Below are positions 8,920-17,600 of a stretch of DNA of 64,000 nt, one piece after another. The notes below the pieces were generated by a model. That model was not told the origin of the DNA and did not search any database. It worked only from the letters and a program-made list of their open reading frames with translations. This DNA comes from Bacteroidales bacterium. Its GTDB lineage: Bacteria > Bacteroidota > Bacteroidia > Bacteroidales > Prolixibacteraceae. The stretch spans positions 1-64,000 of the forward strand of contig JAAYAG010000040.1 in the NCBI GenBank assembly GCA_012719495.1. Reading direction: 5' to 3'. Both the position numbers and the translations under genes were made by a program. The number at the start of each line of letters is the position of its first letter. Positions within the stretch are counted from its first letter, which is position 1.

Positions 8920-10788
8920 TTATTGTTTCTTGAAAATTGATTCGGAAAAATAACCCGCCAAAATCATTGGCAAGTGTTCCTTCATATTTAAAATGTCAGG
9001 ATCATATCCCATCACTTCACTAAGCAGTTTATCGAACTCATACTTAGTAGGATAGAGTGCAAACTTGTATTTGTACATATTGAACGTGCTCGCAATGGCT
9101 TGTTTAAACAGAACAGGTTCTGTTTTTTGCAAGAACGGTTCAAGTAGTGCGTGCGATCGGTTAGCCGATTCACTTTGGATCAATAATTTCCAAATAAGCT
9201 GCCCTGCTGCAAAAGCGAATTCATCATCGGTTGTGATGTGAAATGATTCGGTTTGGGCAATCTCCCGAATCTTCGTCTGTAATTCAACGGTTTTATTTGC
9301 CATACTATTAGTTTTAAAATTGTTATCGAATAAAGGTTGTAAGCCAAACCAGAGGCTTAGCTTCTTTCGCATTTGTGCTGTTTTCTTTAATTCTTCATCA
9401 TGCCTCAAATCATCAATAATGGAATCCTTGAACATTTCATCTATCATGGTCATGGTAATTGTCTGCTGTTTCGATTTGTAAATGAAGTCGTACCATGCTT
9501 TACGATATTTGTAAAGGAGATTATAGATTGCATCGGTTAAACCATAATCGGGCTTTATTTCTAAATCGTCGAAGTATTTAATCCACAAGGCACCCGCTTT
9601 GGTTTCCTGTACCAGTTGCTTGTTGAAAATAGGATTCACAACCATAAATTGAAAATCAAATACGTTGTGATCTTTACTGTTGAAATACATGACTGGCTCT
9701 GTCCCAAACATCTCCTTTAACGTGAAATCATTTTCTTCTTTATCTTTCAACGTGTATTTAAAAACAGGCACAAAATCCAGATCAATGATTTGACCTTTCT
9801 GAACAAACATAAGATAGAAATTCTGAAGGTTCGTTTTTCGAAGATCTAGTAGTGACCGAATGATCTCAGAATACCCAGAAACTCTTTCATTGTTGAAAAG
9901 TTTGACTACATCTGCATTTAAGTTTGCTTCTTCTTTATCAACAAAGATCGGAAGAGGGTTAGGAAGTTGCTTGTTTTTGCTTAGTTGATAGAATTTTAGA
10001 ACCAACTGCGCATCTTCACCATGTACTCGATAGTTAAATCTAAAACTGGCAGATTGATGTTTAAGAAAGCGTTTTTTGTCATTAAATGTATTAAGACTGT
10101 CGCTTACTCCATAGATAATATCCTGATATGAGGTATTAAACTCAGCTTTATTAAAAACATTTTCACCAACATATTTTAAATAAGGCTTTTTGTATTGCAC
10201 TATCGGTACTTCTTTATGAAAGAAAACAATTACATACCCGTCTTTTAAATCATTGAATCCAATTTTATCAACAAGTTCCCAAAAGTATACTGTTAGCCAT
10301 GACTTTAAAGCATTGAACCAAGCACTAGATTGCCCTTCTTCAACATACTCTTCGGCTTTTTTTAGGTATTGCTTAGTAAGCTCATTTAGAATACCGCTTT
10401 TACCAACAGTAGTTCCATCTTTACGTATTTTTTCAATGTTGTTGATTATCCCTTTCTTGGTGAATCCAACAGCATAAGGAGAACAAGTAACGTTGAAAAT
10501 CTTAAGATTAGGATTAAATATTTTATTTTTATCAACAGGATTTGACAATTGCAATACTTTCCTGCATTTTTCGAAAAAAGGAGTTAGTTCCTCTTTCTTC
10601 GTAAAGAGGCCAATATCTTCGTTTAAGATATTTCCGTTTTCATCAACATTCTTGAGTACATATTTACCATCCTCCAGAGCGATGTCCAAAGCAACGTAAA
10701 TACCTTCCTTGAGCTTGGCTCCTTCTTCAAATAGATCGGGAGCTTGCTCTTCTAGTGTTTCCACAAATTGGCAAATTTCTTTAATCAT
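8920..10788 (-). CDS. cas8b: Cascade large subunit Cas8b (Csh1/TM1802 type)
   Basis: Cas8 is the PAM-recognising large subunit of type I Cascade. The 622-residue protein resembles the Csh1/TM1802 group in length and neighbourhood. It is lysine-rich, with an N-terminal region (IKEICQFVETLEEQAPDLFEEG) and a helical C-terminal part (FAAGQLIWKLLIQSESANRSHALLEPFLQ) that matches the small-subunit-like end of Cas8b. Its position before cas7-cas5-cas3 supports the subtype call I-B. A 190-bp gap holding two identical 34-bp repeats separates it from the transposase upstream. Confidence 0.88.
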   Translation of the reverse strand: MIKEICQFVETLEEQAPDLFEEGAKLKEGIYVALDIALEDGKYVLKNVDENGNILNEDIGLFTKKEELTPFFEKCRKVLQLSNPVDKNKIFNPNLKIFNVTCSPYAVGFTKKGIINNIEKIRKDGTTVGKSGILNELTKQYLKKAEEYVEEGQSSAWFNALKSWLTVYFWELVDKIGFNDLKDGYVIVFFHKEVPIVQYKKPYLKYVGENVFNKAEFNTSYQDIIYGVSDSLNTFNDKKRFLKHQSASFRFNYRVHGEDAQLVLKFYQLSKNKQLPNPLPIFVDKEEANLNADVVKLFNNERVSGYSEIIRSLLDLRKTNLQNFYLMFVQKGQIIDLDFVPVFKYTLKDKEENDFTLKEMFGTEPVMYFNSKDHNVFDFQFMVVNPIFNKQLVQETKAGALWIKYFDDLEIKPDYGLTDAIYNLLYKYRKAWYDFIYKSKQQTITMTMIDEMFKDSIIDDLRHDEELKKTAQMRKKLSLWFGLQPLFDNNFKTNSMANKTVELQTKIREIAQTESFHITTDDEFAFAAGQLIWKLLIQSESANRSHALLEPFLQKTEPVLFKQAIASTFNMYKYKFALYPTKYEFDKLLSEVMGYDPDILNMKEHLPMILAGYFSESIFKKQ

Positions 10789-10836
10789 ATTGATACATTA
10801 TAGGTTTTCTTATTTTTCATTCAACCTTCTTCCACC

Positions 10837-10870
10837 AACGCTGTCAGGAGCTTCGCACGCTGACAGGTTT
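10837..10870. repeat. 34-bp REP-like direct repeat, copy 1
   Basis: Starts AACGCTGTCAGGAGCTTCGC and ends with ACGCTGACAGGTTT. Identical to the copy at 10947-10980, 110 bp away. Inside, CTGTCAG and CTGACAG form an inverted repeat. Here longer arms (TCCACCAA and TTGTTGGA) extend the hairpin. Confidence 0.85.
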
Positions 10871-10946
10871 TGTTGGAAGTTGCGCAAACCCGACATCGCC
10901 GTTAGACCAGTCGGCGTTGTATAGTTCACTGTTCGTTCAACATCCA

Positions 10947-10980
10947 AACGCTGTCAGGAGCTTCGCACGCTGACAGGTTT
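10947..10980. repeat. 34-bp REP-like direct repeat, copy 2 overlapping the transposase stop
   Basis: Same 34 bases as copy 1. Its right end contributes to the stop codon of the REP-associated transposase (10979-10981), so the 3' end of the gene abuts a REP unit, as expected for REPtron-like elements. Confidence 0.85.
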
Positions 10981-11581
10981 ATAGTTCCAATAACTTGTCC
11001 ATTTCGTTCATGTCAATTTTCTTGCGGTGTTCTTTTTCGTATTCTTGCTTTCCGCCAAACCAGGCTATTACTTCGTTTCGTTTTAGTTTCGTTGCCTTGT
11101 CGGAGGTGCACGTTAGGTAGCTGCTCCAAGGATACTCCAACGGGTGCTTACAGAACCTGTGATGAACGGGGTTGTTGTGTATGTAAACCACAACCTGTCG
11201 CAGGTATTCGTTGGTGTCGATTAGTTTACGTTTAAACGGGCGTTCGAATAGCGCGCCGCGGGTTTGGTGGTATTTGTTGAGGGCCTTTGTGTATGCGTTG
11301 AACAAATTTGAAAAATGTTGATGTAGCGGTTTTAAACCTGACAGGTTTTCGAAACCTGTCAGGTTTAAACATTCTTCAACGTCCTTTATCCGCACCAACA
11401 CATGAAAGTGGTTAGGCATCAAACACCACGCATACGTATCGGCTACTGGCGTTACATATTTGTCATACAGCTCCAAAAAGTATTCGTAGTTATTGGCATC
11501 GCGAAATAAATTCCTTTCGCCAACCCCGTGGTTGTAGATGTGGTAAAATTGTCCGTGTTCAAGCTTTTCAATTGTTTGCAT
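10979..11581 (-). CDS. REP-associated tyrosine transposase (Y1/HUH family, TnpA-REP-like)
   Basis: A 200-residue single-strand transposase of the Y1_Tnp family. It has the FYHIYNHGVGERNLF entry, the HUH motif as MPNHFHVLVRI, the helix with the candidate nucleophilic Tyr (FNAYTKALNKYHQ), RGALFERPFKRKLID and the C-terminal YIHNNPVHHRF. Such enzymes act on REP palindromes, and matching palindromes surround it. It sits in the cas operon between cas6 (10 bp away) and cas8. A 39-bp perfect palindrome (11331-11369) lies within its own reading frame and encodes 13 residues (LNLTGFENLSGLK) without a frameshift. All conserved motifs remain, so it may be functional. Confidence 0.92.
   Translation of the reverse strand: MQTIEKLEHGQFYHIYNHGVGERNLFRDANNYEYFLELYDKYVTPVADTYAWCLMPNHFHVLVRIKDVEECLNLTGFENLSGLKPLHQHFSNLFNAYTKALNKYHQTRGALFERPFKRKLIDTNEYLRQVVVYIHNNPVHHRFCKHPLEYPWSSYLTCTSDKATKLKRNEVIAWFGGKQEYEKEHRKKIDMNEMDKLLEL
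11331..11369. repeat. Perfect REP palindrome embedded in the transposase coding sequence
   Basis: Arms TTTAAACCTGACAGGTTT and AAACCTGTCAGGTTTAAA (18 bp each) with loop TCG. The total of 39 bp equals 13 codons, so the reading frame of the transposase is kept. It is the longest perfect copy among the palindromes of this locus. Confidence 0.9.
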
Positions 11582-11591
11582 TTCGTCCTGT

Positions 11592-12368
11592 TTATTTTAC
11601 TCCTTCAACCCATCCAAAGCCAGTTGAATTTTTTTCGCCAATGCCGCTTGAAACGATCAAACGGTGTATTTCCAAGGGGGCCTTAAGTTCAAAATCGAAC
11701 ACATAACCCCGCACTTTACTTTGTTGCGCGGTGCCGGGTTTCATGGTTGCCAATTTCGATTTAGAGCTGCCTTTTAATTCAAAATCAAATTCGAAGTTGA
11801 TAGGCAGGACGGGAGTATTGGGTATTGTTTTCAGTTTTTGCACTAGGTTGTTTTTTAGTAACATGGTATAGTCTTCGTCGGTGGGGGCAAGGTAACGGGC
11901 ATATTTTTCTCCTTCGGGCATAATGCTTACCACCACGGGTGAAAGTGCCCGGTATTGTTGTGTTTCGGTAATAGTAGGGTCGGGGAGGCGTTCTACCTGC
12001 GATACAGTCAGGTCGATGCCATTGAAACGGTCGCCCACGAAAACTTCTTGTTGGGTGAAAAGCCCCACAATAAAGCGCTCGGCAGCATCGGGTATGTAAA
12101 ACCCAACTTCAATGGTTAGAGTATTTGCATTTATTTCGAACAGCGATTTTTCTTTCCAAAGTATTGGTTTTCCAAAATTCAGCGGAGAATACCCGAATAG
12201 TTTGAAATTTTTATTGCCGTCGGAATACCCTTGTTCGTGCAAGAATGTTGCAAAACCGGGGTCGGCTTTTCCAATTACCTTGTAAATCCATGCACCAAGG
12301 TAATACTGGTAATCCATTGGCAGCATGCGTTGCTTGCCGGTACGATTAAAACTGATTTTGAATCTCAT
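11592..12368 (-). CDS. cas6: CRISPR RNA endoribonuclease Cas6
   Basis: Cas6 cuts the pre-crRNA within each repeat. The 258-residue protein starts with the RAMP strand RFKISFNRTG, continues with LPMDYQYYLGAWIYKVIG and ends with the glycine-rich loop GIGEKNSTGFGWVEGV that defines the family. It is the first recognised cas gene of the operon. A REP transposase gene follows after 10 bp, so the effector genes further down may depend on read-through or on a promoter of their own. Confidence 0.93.
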   Translation of the reverse strand: MRFKISFNRTGKQRMLPMDYQYYLGAWIYKVIGKADPGFATFLHEQGYSDGNKNFKLFGYSPLNFGKPILWKEKSLFEINANTLTIEVGFYIPDAAERFIVGLFTQQEVFVGDRFNGIDLTVSQVERLPDPTITETQQYRALSPVVVSIMPEGEKYARYLAPTDEDYTMLLKNNLVQKLKTIPNTPVLPINFEFDFELKGSSKSKLATMKPGTAQQSKVRGYVFDFELKAPLEIHRLIVSSGIGEKNSTGFGWVEGVK

Positions 12369-12422
12369 TATACGACTGTTTATTAATTTAAAGAATATCC
12401 TTGTTTCTGCTCGAAATTTTAT

Positions 12423-12504
12423 TTCTCGCTGATATCACTGATTGCGCAGATAAAATCATTCCATTCTGGAATGTATTCTGTGAGATTAGCGTAATCTGCG
12501 AGAA
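12423..12504. repeat. 82-bp imperfect palindrome, MITE-like
   Basis: The ends are inverted (TTCTCGC at 12423 and GCGAGAA at 12498), the flanks are related (gcagat/atctgc), and a central perfect hairpin CATTCCA-ttc-TGGAATG lies near 12457. It fills most of the 151-bp gap between the HIRAN gene and cas6. From memory, dispersed repeats of the TCTGCG-AATCTGCGAGAA kind are common in Bacteroidota genomes. Confidence 0.65.
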
Positions 12505-12519
12505 CCAATTTTGTCTTAG

Positions 12520-12861
12520 TCAAGAAGAAGGGTTTTCATTTTTATTTTTCTCGTTTATCCTTACAATTACACCAATTTGTTTCTCGGGATGCGATTCTGG
12601 CGAAATTCGGTTCACGCGGATCTCAAACAACTCTTTGTGTCCTAGTTCCATAAACTTGAACAGTAATTCGTTGTTTTCGCGCGGTACAAAGCCTAGTTTT
12701 TTGTCGTTGTAATAAATTGCCACGGCACTGGGATCGTACTTGTTGTTGGGCTCGGCTACCATCGTGAGTAGTGTTCCAATTTTTAATTCGCTAAACACTT
12801 CAATGCCATCATAGTAGGTGAAGCCTGCAATGTTGAAATTTGAAAAATGCCTGTCGTTCAT
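12520..12861 (-). CDS. HIRAN-domain protein
   Basis: A small (113-residue) protein that is almost entirely a HIRAN domain: FNIAGFTYYDG, LTMVAEPNNKYDPSAVAIYY and KLGFVPRENNELLFKFM. In larger helicase/nuclease proteins HIRAN binds DNA ends. The stand-alone form is of unknown role. The start at 12861 is preferred over an in-frame ATG five codons upstream because GGAGG (12870-12874) is correctly spaced before it. It precedes cas6 on the same strand and may be cotranscribed with the cas genes. Confidence 0.85.
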   Translation of the reverse strand: MNDRHFSNFNIAGFTYYDGIEVFSELKIGTLLTMVAEPNNKYDPSAVAIYYNDKKLGFVPRENNELLFKFMELGHKELFEIRVNRISPESHPEKQIGVIVRINEKNKNENPSS

Positions 12862-12947
12862 AATTGTATCCTCCATTTGTTAATTGTTGTTTATATTGAA
12901 CAAATGTATGGTAGGGTTTTGACAGCTTGTGTCAAAGTGTAAAATTG

Positions 12948-13853
12948 TTACTGTAAATTGTTTAAATTTTGTTTCAATCTCGTGTATATAAATTCCTTTA
13001 GTTCTTGGGGCGAAACAATAGCAATCTCGTTCATCAGTCCCATAATAAATCGTCCAATCCCTTCGAAACTTGATACCTGAGTGTTAAATCTCCATTTATT
13101 GTCGGCCAGTTTTTCGAGGTGCCTTTCGGCTAAAGGATACTCTTCTACCAATAGGTTTGCTGCCCGTAGGCTAAGTTCAATACTCACGTCAACCTGATTT
13201 TCACTGCTTATGCGGAAAACATCGATGAACCCGGTTTTATGTTCGTTTTCAAATTCCCAATCATTGGGCAGTAAGTTAACTTCTGCAATCCTCGATATTT
13301 TGAATAGCTTGTTTTTTCGTGTTGATGCTTCGTAAGCCCAAATCTGTATGTAGTTGGTTGTGAATTTAAAAGGTTCAACAATTCGGTTGCTTACCTCGTT
13401 GCTGTTTGCCGAACTGTAATTCCTTAGAAGTACTTTCTTTTTTTGCTCAATGGCTTCAACCAGCTTGTTCACGTTAAAAGCATTTTTGCCTTTTACAACA
13501 GTCTCGGCCAATATATTATAATCGTAAACCGTGTAAAGTTTCTTTTTCAGGTTCTGTTTTATCAGGTTGTTCTCGTCAATGCTCTCGATGGCGCTTTTCA
13601 GTATGTAAGCTTCTTCTTCGGTGAAATGCACCAATTGGCTGATATCCTTGAAGTATGGCGAGGATTTATCAATTCGGAACACGTTGCCATTCTTCTTGAT
13701 TACAAATCCGGCTTCCTTAAAGGTGTCGATATATCGGTAGATGCTTCTTTCAGATGTGTTCAACTTATCGGCAAGTTGAGCCAACGTATTTGTGGAGTTT
13801 GACGTTAGAAGCATCATCAAACGCAACAAACGCTCTAGTTTTGGTTGGAACAT
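12948..13853 (-). CDS. HTH-WYL transcriptional regulator
   Basis: A 301-residue regulator with an N-terminal winged helix (RLLRLMMLLTSNSTNTLAQLADKLNTSERSIYRYIDTFKEAGF, residues about 8-50) and a WYL domain (about 130-225: RIVEPFKFTTNYIQIWAYEASTRKNKLFKISRIAEV). A WCX-like C-terminal part follows. WYL proteins often sit beside CRISPR or phage-defence loci and sense nucleic acid or nucleotide ligands. It is the most upstream gene of the minus-strand block and a good candidate for the local regulator. An imperfect inverted repeat lies 33-57 bp before its start. Confidence 0.9.
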   Translation of the reverse strand: MFQPKLERLLRLMMLLTSNSTNTLAQLADKLNTSERSIYRYIDTFKEAGFVIKKNGNVFRIDKSSPYFKDISQLVHFTEEEAYILKSAIESIDENNLIKQNLKKKLYTVYDYNILAETVVKGKNAFNVNKLVEAIEQKKKVLLRNYSSANSNEVSNRIVEPFKFTTNYIQIWAYEASTRKNKLFKISRIAEVNLLPNDWEFENEHKTGFIDVFRISSENQVDVSIELSLRAANLLVEEYPLAERHLEKLADNKWRFNTQVSSFEGIGRFIMGLMNEIAIVSPQELKEFIYTRLKQNLNNLQ

Positions 13854-13885
13854 GGTTGTTTATGTTTTAGATGTCAGATAATTGG

Positions 13886-13910
13886 GTTTATACTTGACTA
13901 TAAAGTAAAC
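13886..13910. promoter_or_regulatory. Imperfect inverted repeat upstream of the WYL regulator
   Basis: GTTTATACTT, spacer GACTA, TAAAGTAAAC: the outer GTTTA/TAAAC match exactly and the inner parts match with a one-base shift. The position just upstream of the wyl start suits an autoregulatory operator. Weak evidence. Confidence 0.35.
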
Positions 13911-14052
13911 TAATTTTGTTCACAATTCAAACAAATAATTAGTTTTCATTTTATTGGCTTACGAAGACTGACCATGAGAGATGAATATTGTGTTTTTGAT
14001 AAGAAGATTTTAAAATCATTTTTATTTTCGGACAGGTTGCTAGAATGCATTA

Positions 14053-14086
14053 AAAAAGGGTTAGCAACTAGTTGCTAACCCTTTGA
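14053..14086 (-). terminator. Intrinsic terminator after tRNA-Pro
   Basis: A 14-bp perfect inverted repeat (14055-14068 with 14071-14084, core GGGTTAGCAAC). On the minus strand it is followed by a run of Ts. It lies right downstream of the tRNA. Confidence 0.85.
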
Positions 14087-14093
14087 TTTTTTG

Positions 14094-14167
14094 TCGGGGT
14101 GACAAGATTTGAACTTGCGACCCCACGCCCCCCAGACGCGTGCGCTACCAGGCTGCGCCACACCCCG
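14094..14167 (-). tRNA. tRNA-Pro (anticodon GGG)
   Basis: A 74-nt cloverleaf on the minus strand. The acceptor stem CGGGGTG pairs with CACCCCG. The D arm is GCGC-AGCCTGGTA-GCGC, the anticodon stem CGCGT/GCGTG carries the loop CTGGGGG (anticodon GGG, reading CCC and CCU), and the T arm is GCAAG-TTCAAAT-CTTGT. The discriminator is A, and CCA is not encoded. It stands alone between the CRISPR locus and the giant adhesin, followed by its own terminator. Confidence 0.95.
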
Positions 14168-14623
14168 AACTTTATTTGAGCTGCAAAAGTAACATACAAA
14201 CCGTTATTCACAAAATAAAAATTCACAAAATCCTTTCATTTCTTTGCAGTCGTTTTCCTTAATCATATTTTTTTTCCTTACTTCTTAGTTTTTATACGCG
14301 CAGTGAATTTGTTACACTTGTTTTTCAGATTATTGCAAATAAATAGTATCACAAGGTATGAGATATTAATTATTGAGTGTTTTTCACAATTCCCTTTTTG
14401 TGCCGAAAAGGGAATTGAAATGGATATAACCCGAAATAACGGGTTTATTATGAATTAAACACGTAAATATTACTCACCTTAACGAACTTTTTATATTTTA
14501 GCACTATAAAAAAGTGTGGTAGGGAAATTCGATCTTGAGAATTATAGTTGAACTCTCTTTTCCATTACAGGTGAGGCTTTGGGGCGGTTGCGGAATGTCC
14601 TGGAGTCATGAAGTTAGAAATGA
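14168..14623. other. 456-bp region upstream of the giant adhesin gene, with two hairpins
   Basis: No gene seen. It contains an 11-bp perfect hairpin (AATTCCCTTTT at 14388 with AAAAGGGAATT at 14406) and a shorter one (AACCCG/CGGGTT, 14428-14445). A promoter-like TATATTTTA lies near 14492, followed by about 120 nt of possible 5' leader. The hairpins may terminate or regulate transcription. Confidence 0.5.
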
Positions 14624-17600
14624 ATGAGACAGTGCGGAAGTGTAAGCTGGTATAAGTTTGGGCAGTGGGTTGTGTTTTTCAGCCTGCTTTTTGCTGTTTT
14701 GGCAACTCATGCGCAAAATCTTCCCCCGGTACCCGATTTAGGAATTCCTAATCAGCATGCCCGGGCGGGAGAGGTTTTTTCATGTGCAATTCCGTCAAAT
14801 GCCTTTCGAGACGAAAATAATGATCCCCTCCAGCTTACCATTACTGGACTTCCGACAGGACTTACGGCATCGGGAAATATAATTAGTGGTGTGGTAGCAG
14901 CGCCCCAAGTGGCCAATGTTACCGTTCTTGCAAGTGATGGTCAGTATTCTTCATCCTTAAATTTTAAAATCATTGTTCATGATACCAGTAGTCCGTATGC
15001 AGCTTTTTCTATGAGTGTACAGCGAGGTTGTGGTACTCAATACGTTAAATTTTCGAATAAGTCAGAAGTAAATGCCGGGGTTACTTATAACTGGGATTTC
15101 GGGAATGGCAATTCCTCTAAATATGCCGATAATACTGCAGCAGTTTATGCCTCTCCTGGAACTTATACCGTTACCCTTTCTTTTGTATATAATTCAACAA
15201 CTTACACATATTCCGATCAAATAACTGTTTACCCTTTACCTGCTGCTGCAATTAGCCGCTCACCCTTAGTTGATGCATGTGAACCTTTTCAAGTTACATT
15301 AACCGCGAGTCCCTCCGGGGCAAAATATTATCAATGGTTTTCCAATCAATTCACTGATCAGCAACAATATGCATCGGTTTCAAATTCTACCGTGATTGAG
15401 GGCTTGAAAGATGGCGTTTATACTATCGACCTTACAGTGACCGACGCGAACGGGTGCAAGGGGCAAGTGAAAGCTGAGAACCTTTTTACGGTGTATGATA
15501 AACCCGAAAATTCATTTACGTTCTTGAAAGGTAACGCTTGCGAACCTTCGCCAACTTCTTTTACCCGCGAAACCGCACTCGTTGGAAGTACTGTTAAGTC
15601 GGCTACATGGACTGTGGATGGGCAACAAATCAATACGCTTGATATACCTTACGTTCACAACTTTACGTCTACGGGTAATCATATAGTCTCTTTGGTAACT
15701 GTTTCAGAACAAGGTTGCCAGTCTGATGCCTTTGTCGATACCGTGTTGTTCAATAGCAACAATAGCGCCTTTTTTAGCGTTACTCCCAGTCAGGCATGTC
15801 TGGGTACAACCTTTTCGTTCGACGATAATGTTTCTTCAACCATTGTTTCGCGAACCTGGGATTTTGACGGTGATGGGACTATCGATGCATCGGGGCAAGA
15901 CCCAACGTGGACTTACACCGAGGCAGGTAATTTCCCGGCTACGTTATATGCCAAATTCACTGATAGCTGCGAACGTGTTATTACCCGTAATATTTTGGTC
16001 GAAAATATTGAGGCTGATTTTGTTGCCCAATATCAAGGTGATTGCGCGGGGACGATGTCTCTTGCGTTGACAGATAAAAGTAAATCGACTTTCAACTTAA
16101 CTTCATGGAAATGGTATTATCGTCGTAATGCTTCGCCGTGGATCATGGTTACAGGTCAACAACCGGCAGAAATTACTGATCTTGCTCCCGGAAATTACAG
16201 CATTAGTTTGGTTGTTGCTAATGGAATTTGTTCCGATTCAATCAATAAATCGATTCTTATTTCAGAGTCAAGTATTAGCGATATTATTCTGAGCGGTGCG
16301 GTTAATGGTTGTTCTCCGGCAGGGGAAACCCGCTTTTCGGCAGTGTTCAGCTCGGCATACGATGAACCTGTTGAATTCTCCTGGGATTTCGACAATAACG
16401 GTACCTATGATGCATTTACTGCAACTTCTGAGGCTGCTCATACATATACCTTACCCGGCGTTTATTCTGTTAAGGTAAGGGTTCGTACGGCTTCCGGGTG
16501 TTTTTACGAACGTGTGCTTTTTAATGCAGTTCGTTTTTCCAATCCTCTGGTTATTAATAATGTTACTCTTAATCAACCCGATCGTTGTTATCCTACAGGG
16601 ATTAGCTTGCAGGTCGAAGTTCCTGCCGGAACCGACTCTCTGCGTTTTATAGTTTATCCCGATACGGTCATTACGGTGAGTGCTCTTACCTTTCCAATAC
16701 ACACGTTTAATTATCGTTTCAAAAATATTGGTGTCTTTTATATCGATGTAGTTGCCATTGACAATGGCTGCGAATCAGCACCATATCGAGTCTCCGACAT
16801 TCATATTGACGGGCCTAAAGCTACATTCTCTACGGTAAGTTCATCGTTCTGTAACATTTTCGATGTGGCTTTTTCAAACCAAACTACCAATAATGTTGGT
16901 GCTACAACTAATTATTCGTGGAATTTTGGAGATGGAACCAGCAGCACTGAGAAAAATCCGTTGCACAAATACAGCGCGCCCGGTACGTATGTGGTTACGT
17001 TGGAGGCAACTGATCCCGATACTTATTGTTCTGATATCTATCAACAAGAAATTATCCTCTATGAATTTAATGATGATGTTGAGATAATTCAGCCCAAGGT
17101 TTTAAGCGGATGTGCGCCCTTGCAGGTTGAATTTACACTCGACGATTCTCAATTTTCATCAAATTTTGCGGTCGATTCGGTGGTTTGGGATTTCAGGGAT
17201 GGCACAATAATTAGGCAATCTTCCTTAGCAGCAGTGATCCATACCTTTCAAACGCCTGGGAATTATGCTGTTGCTGTTCAGATTTATGGGGCAGCAGGTG
17301 CTTGTTCTTTTTCATCCGAAATGGATAATGCTATAGAGGTTAAAGGCCCAATTATTGACGGAATATCGTATTTACCACAACCAGTCTGTGACCGTGATGT
17401 AACCTTCACTGCCCAAGTGAGCAAAACACCTGGAGACGATGGAGTTCCGGTAAGTTTTTATTGGGAGTTTGGCGACGGAACAAACGCAACGATGGCTTCA
17501 AACTCGGTGTCTCACCCATATAGCCGGGATTCTATCTTTTCAGTAATGGTAAGAGTTTCAGATAGCAACGGATGTTCTTCGGAATTGACTGTGAATAACC

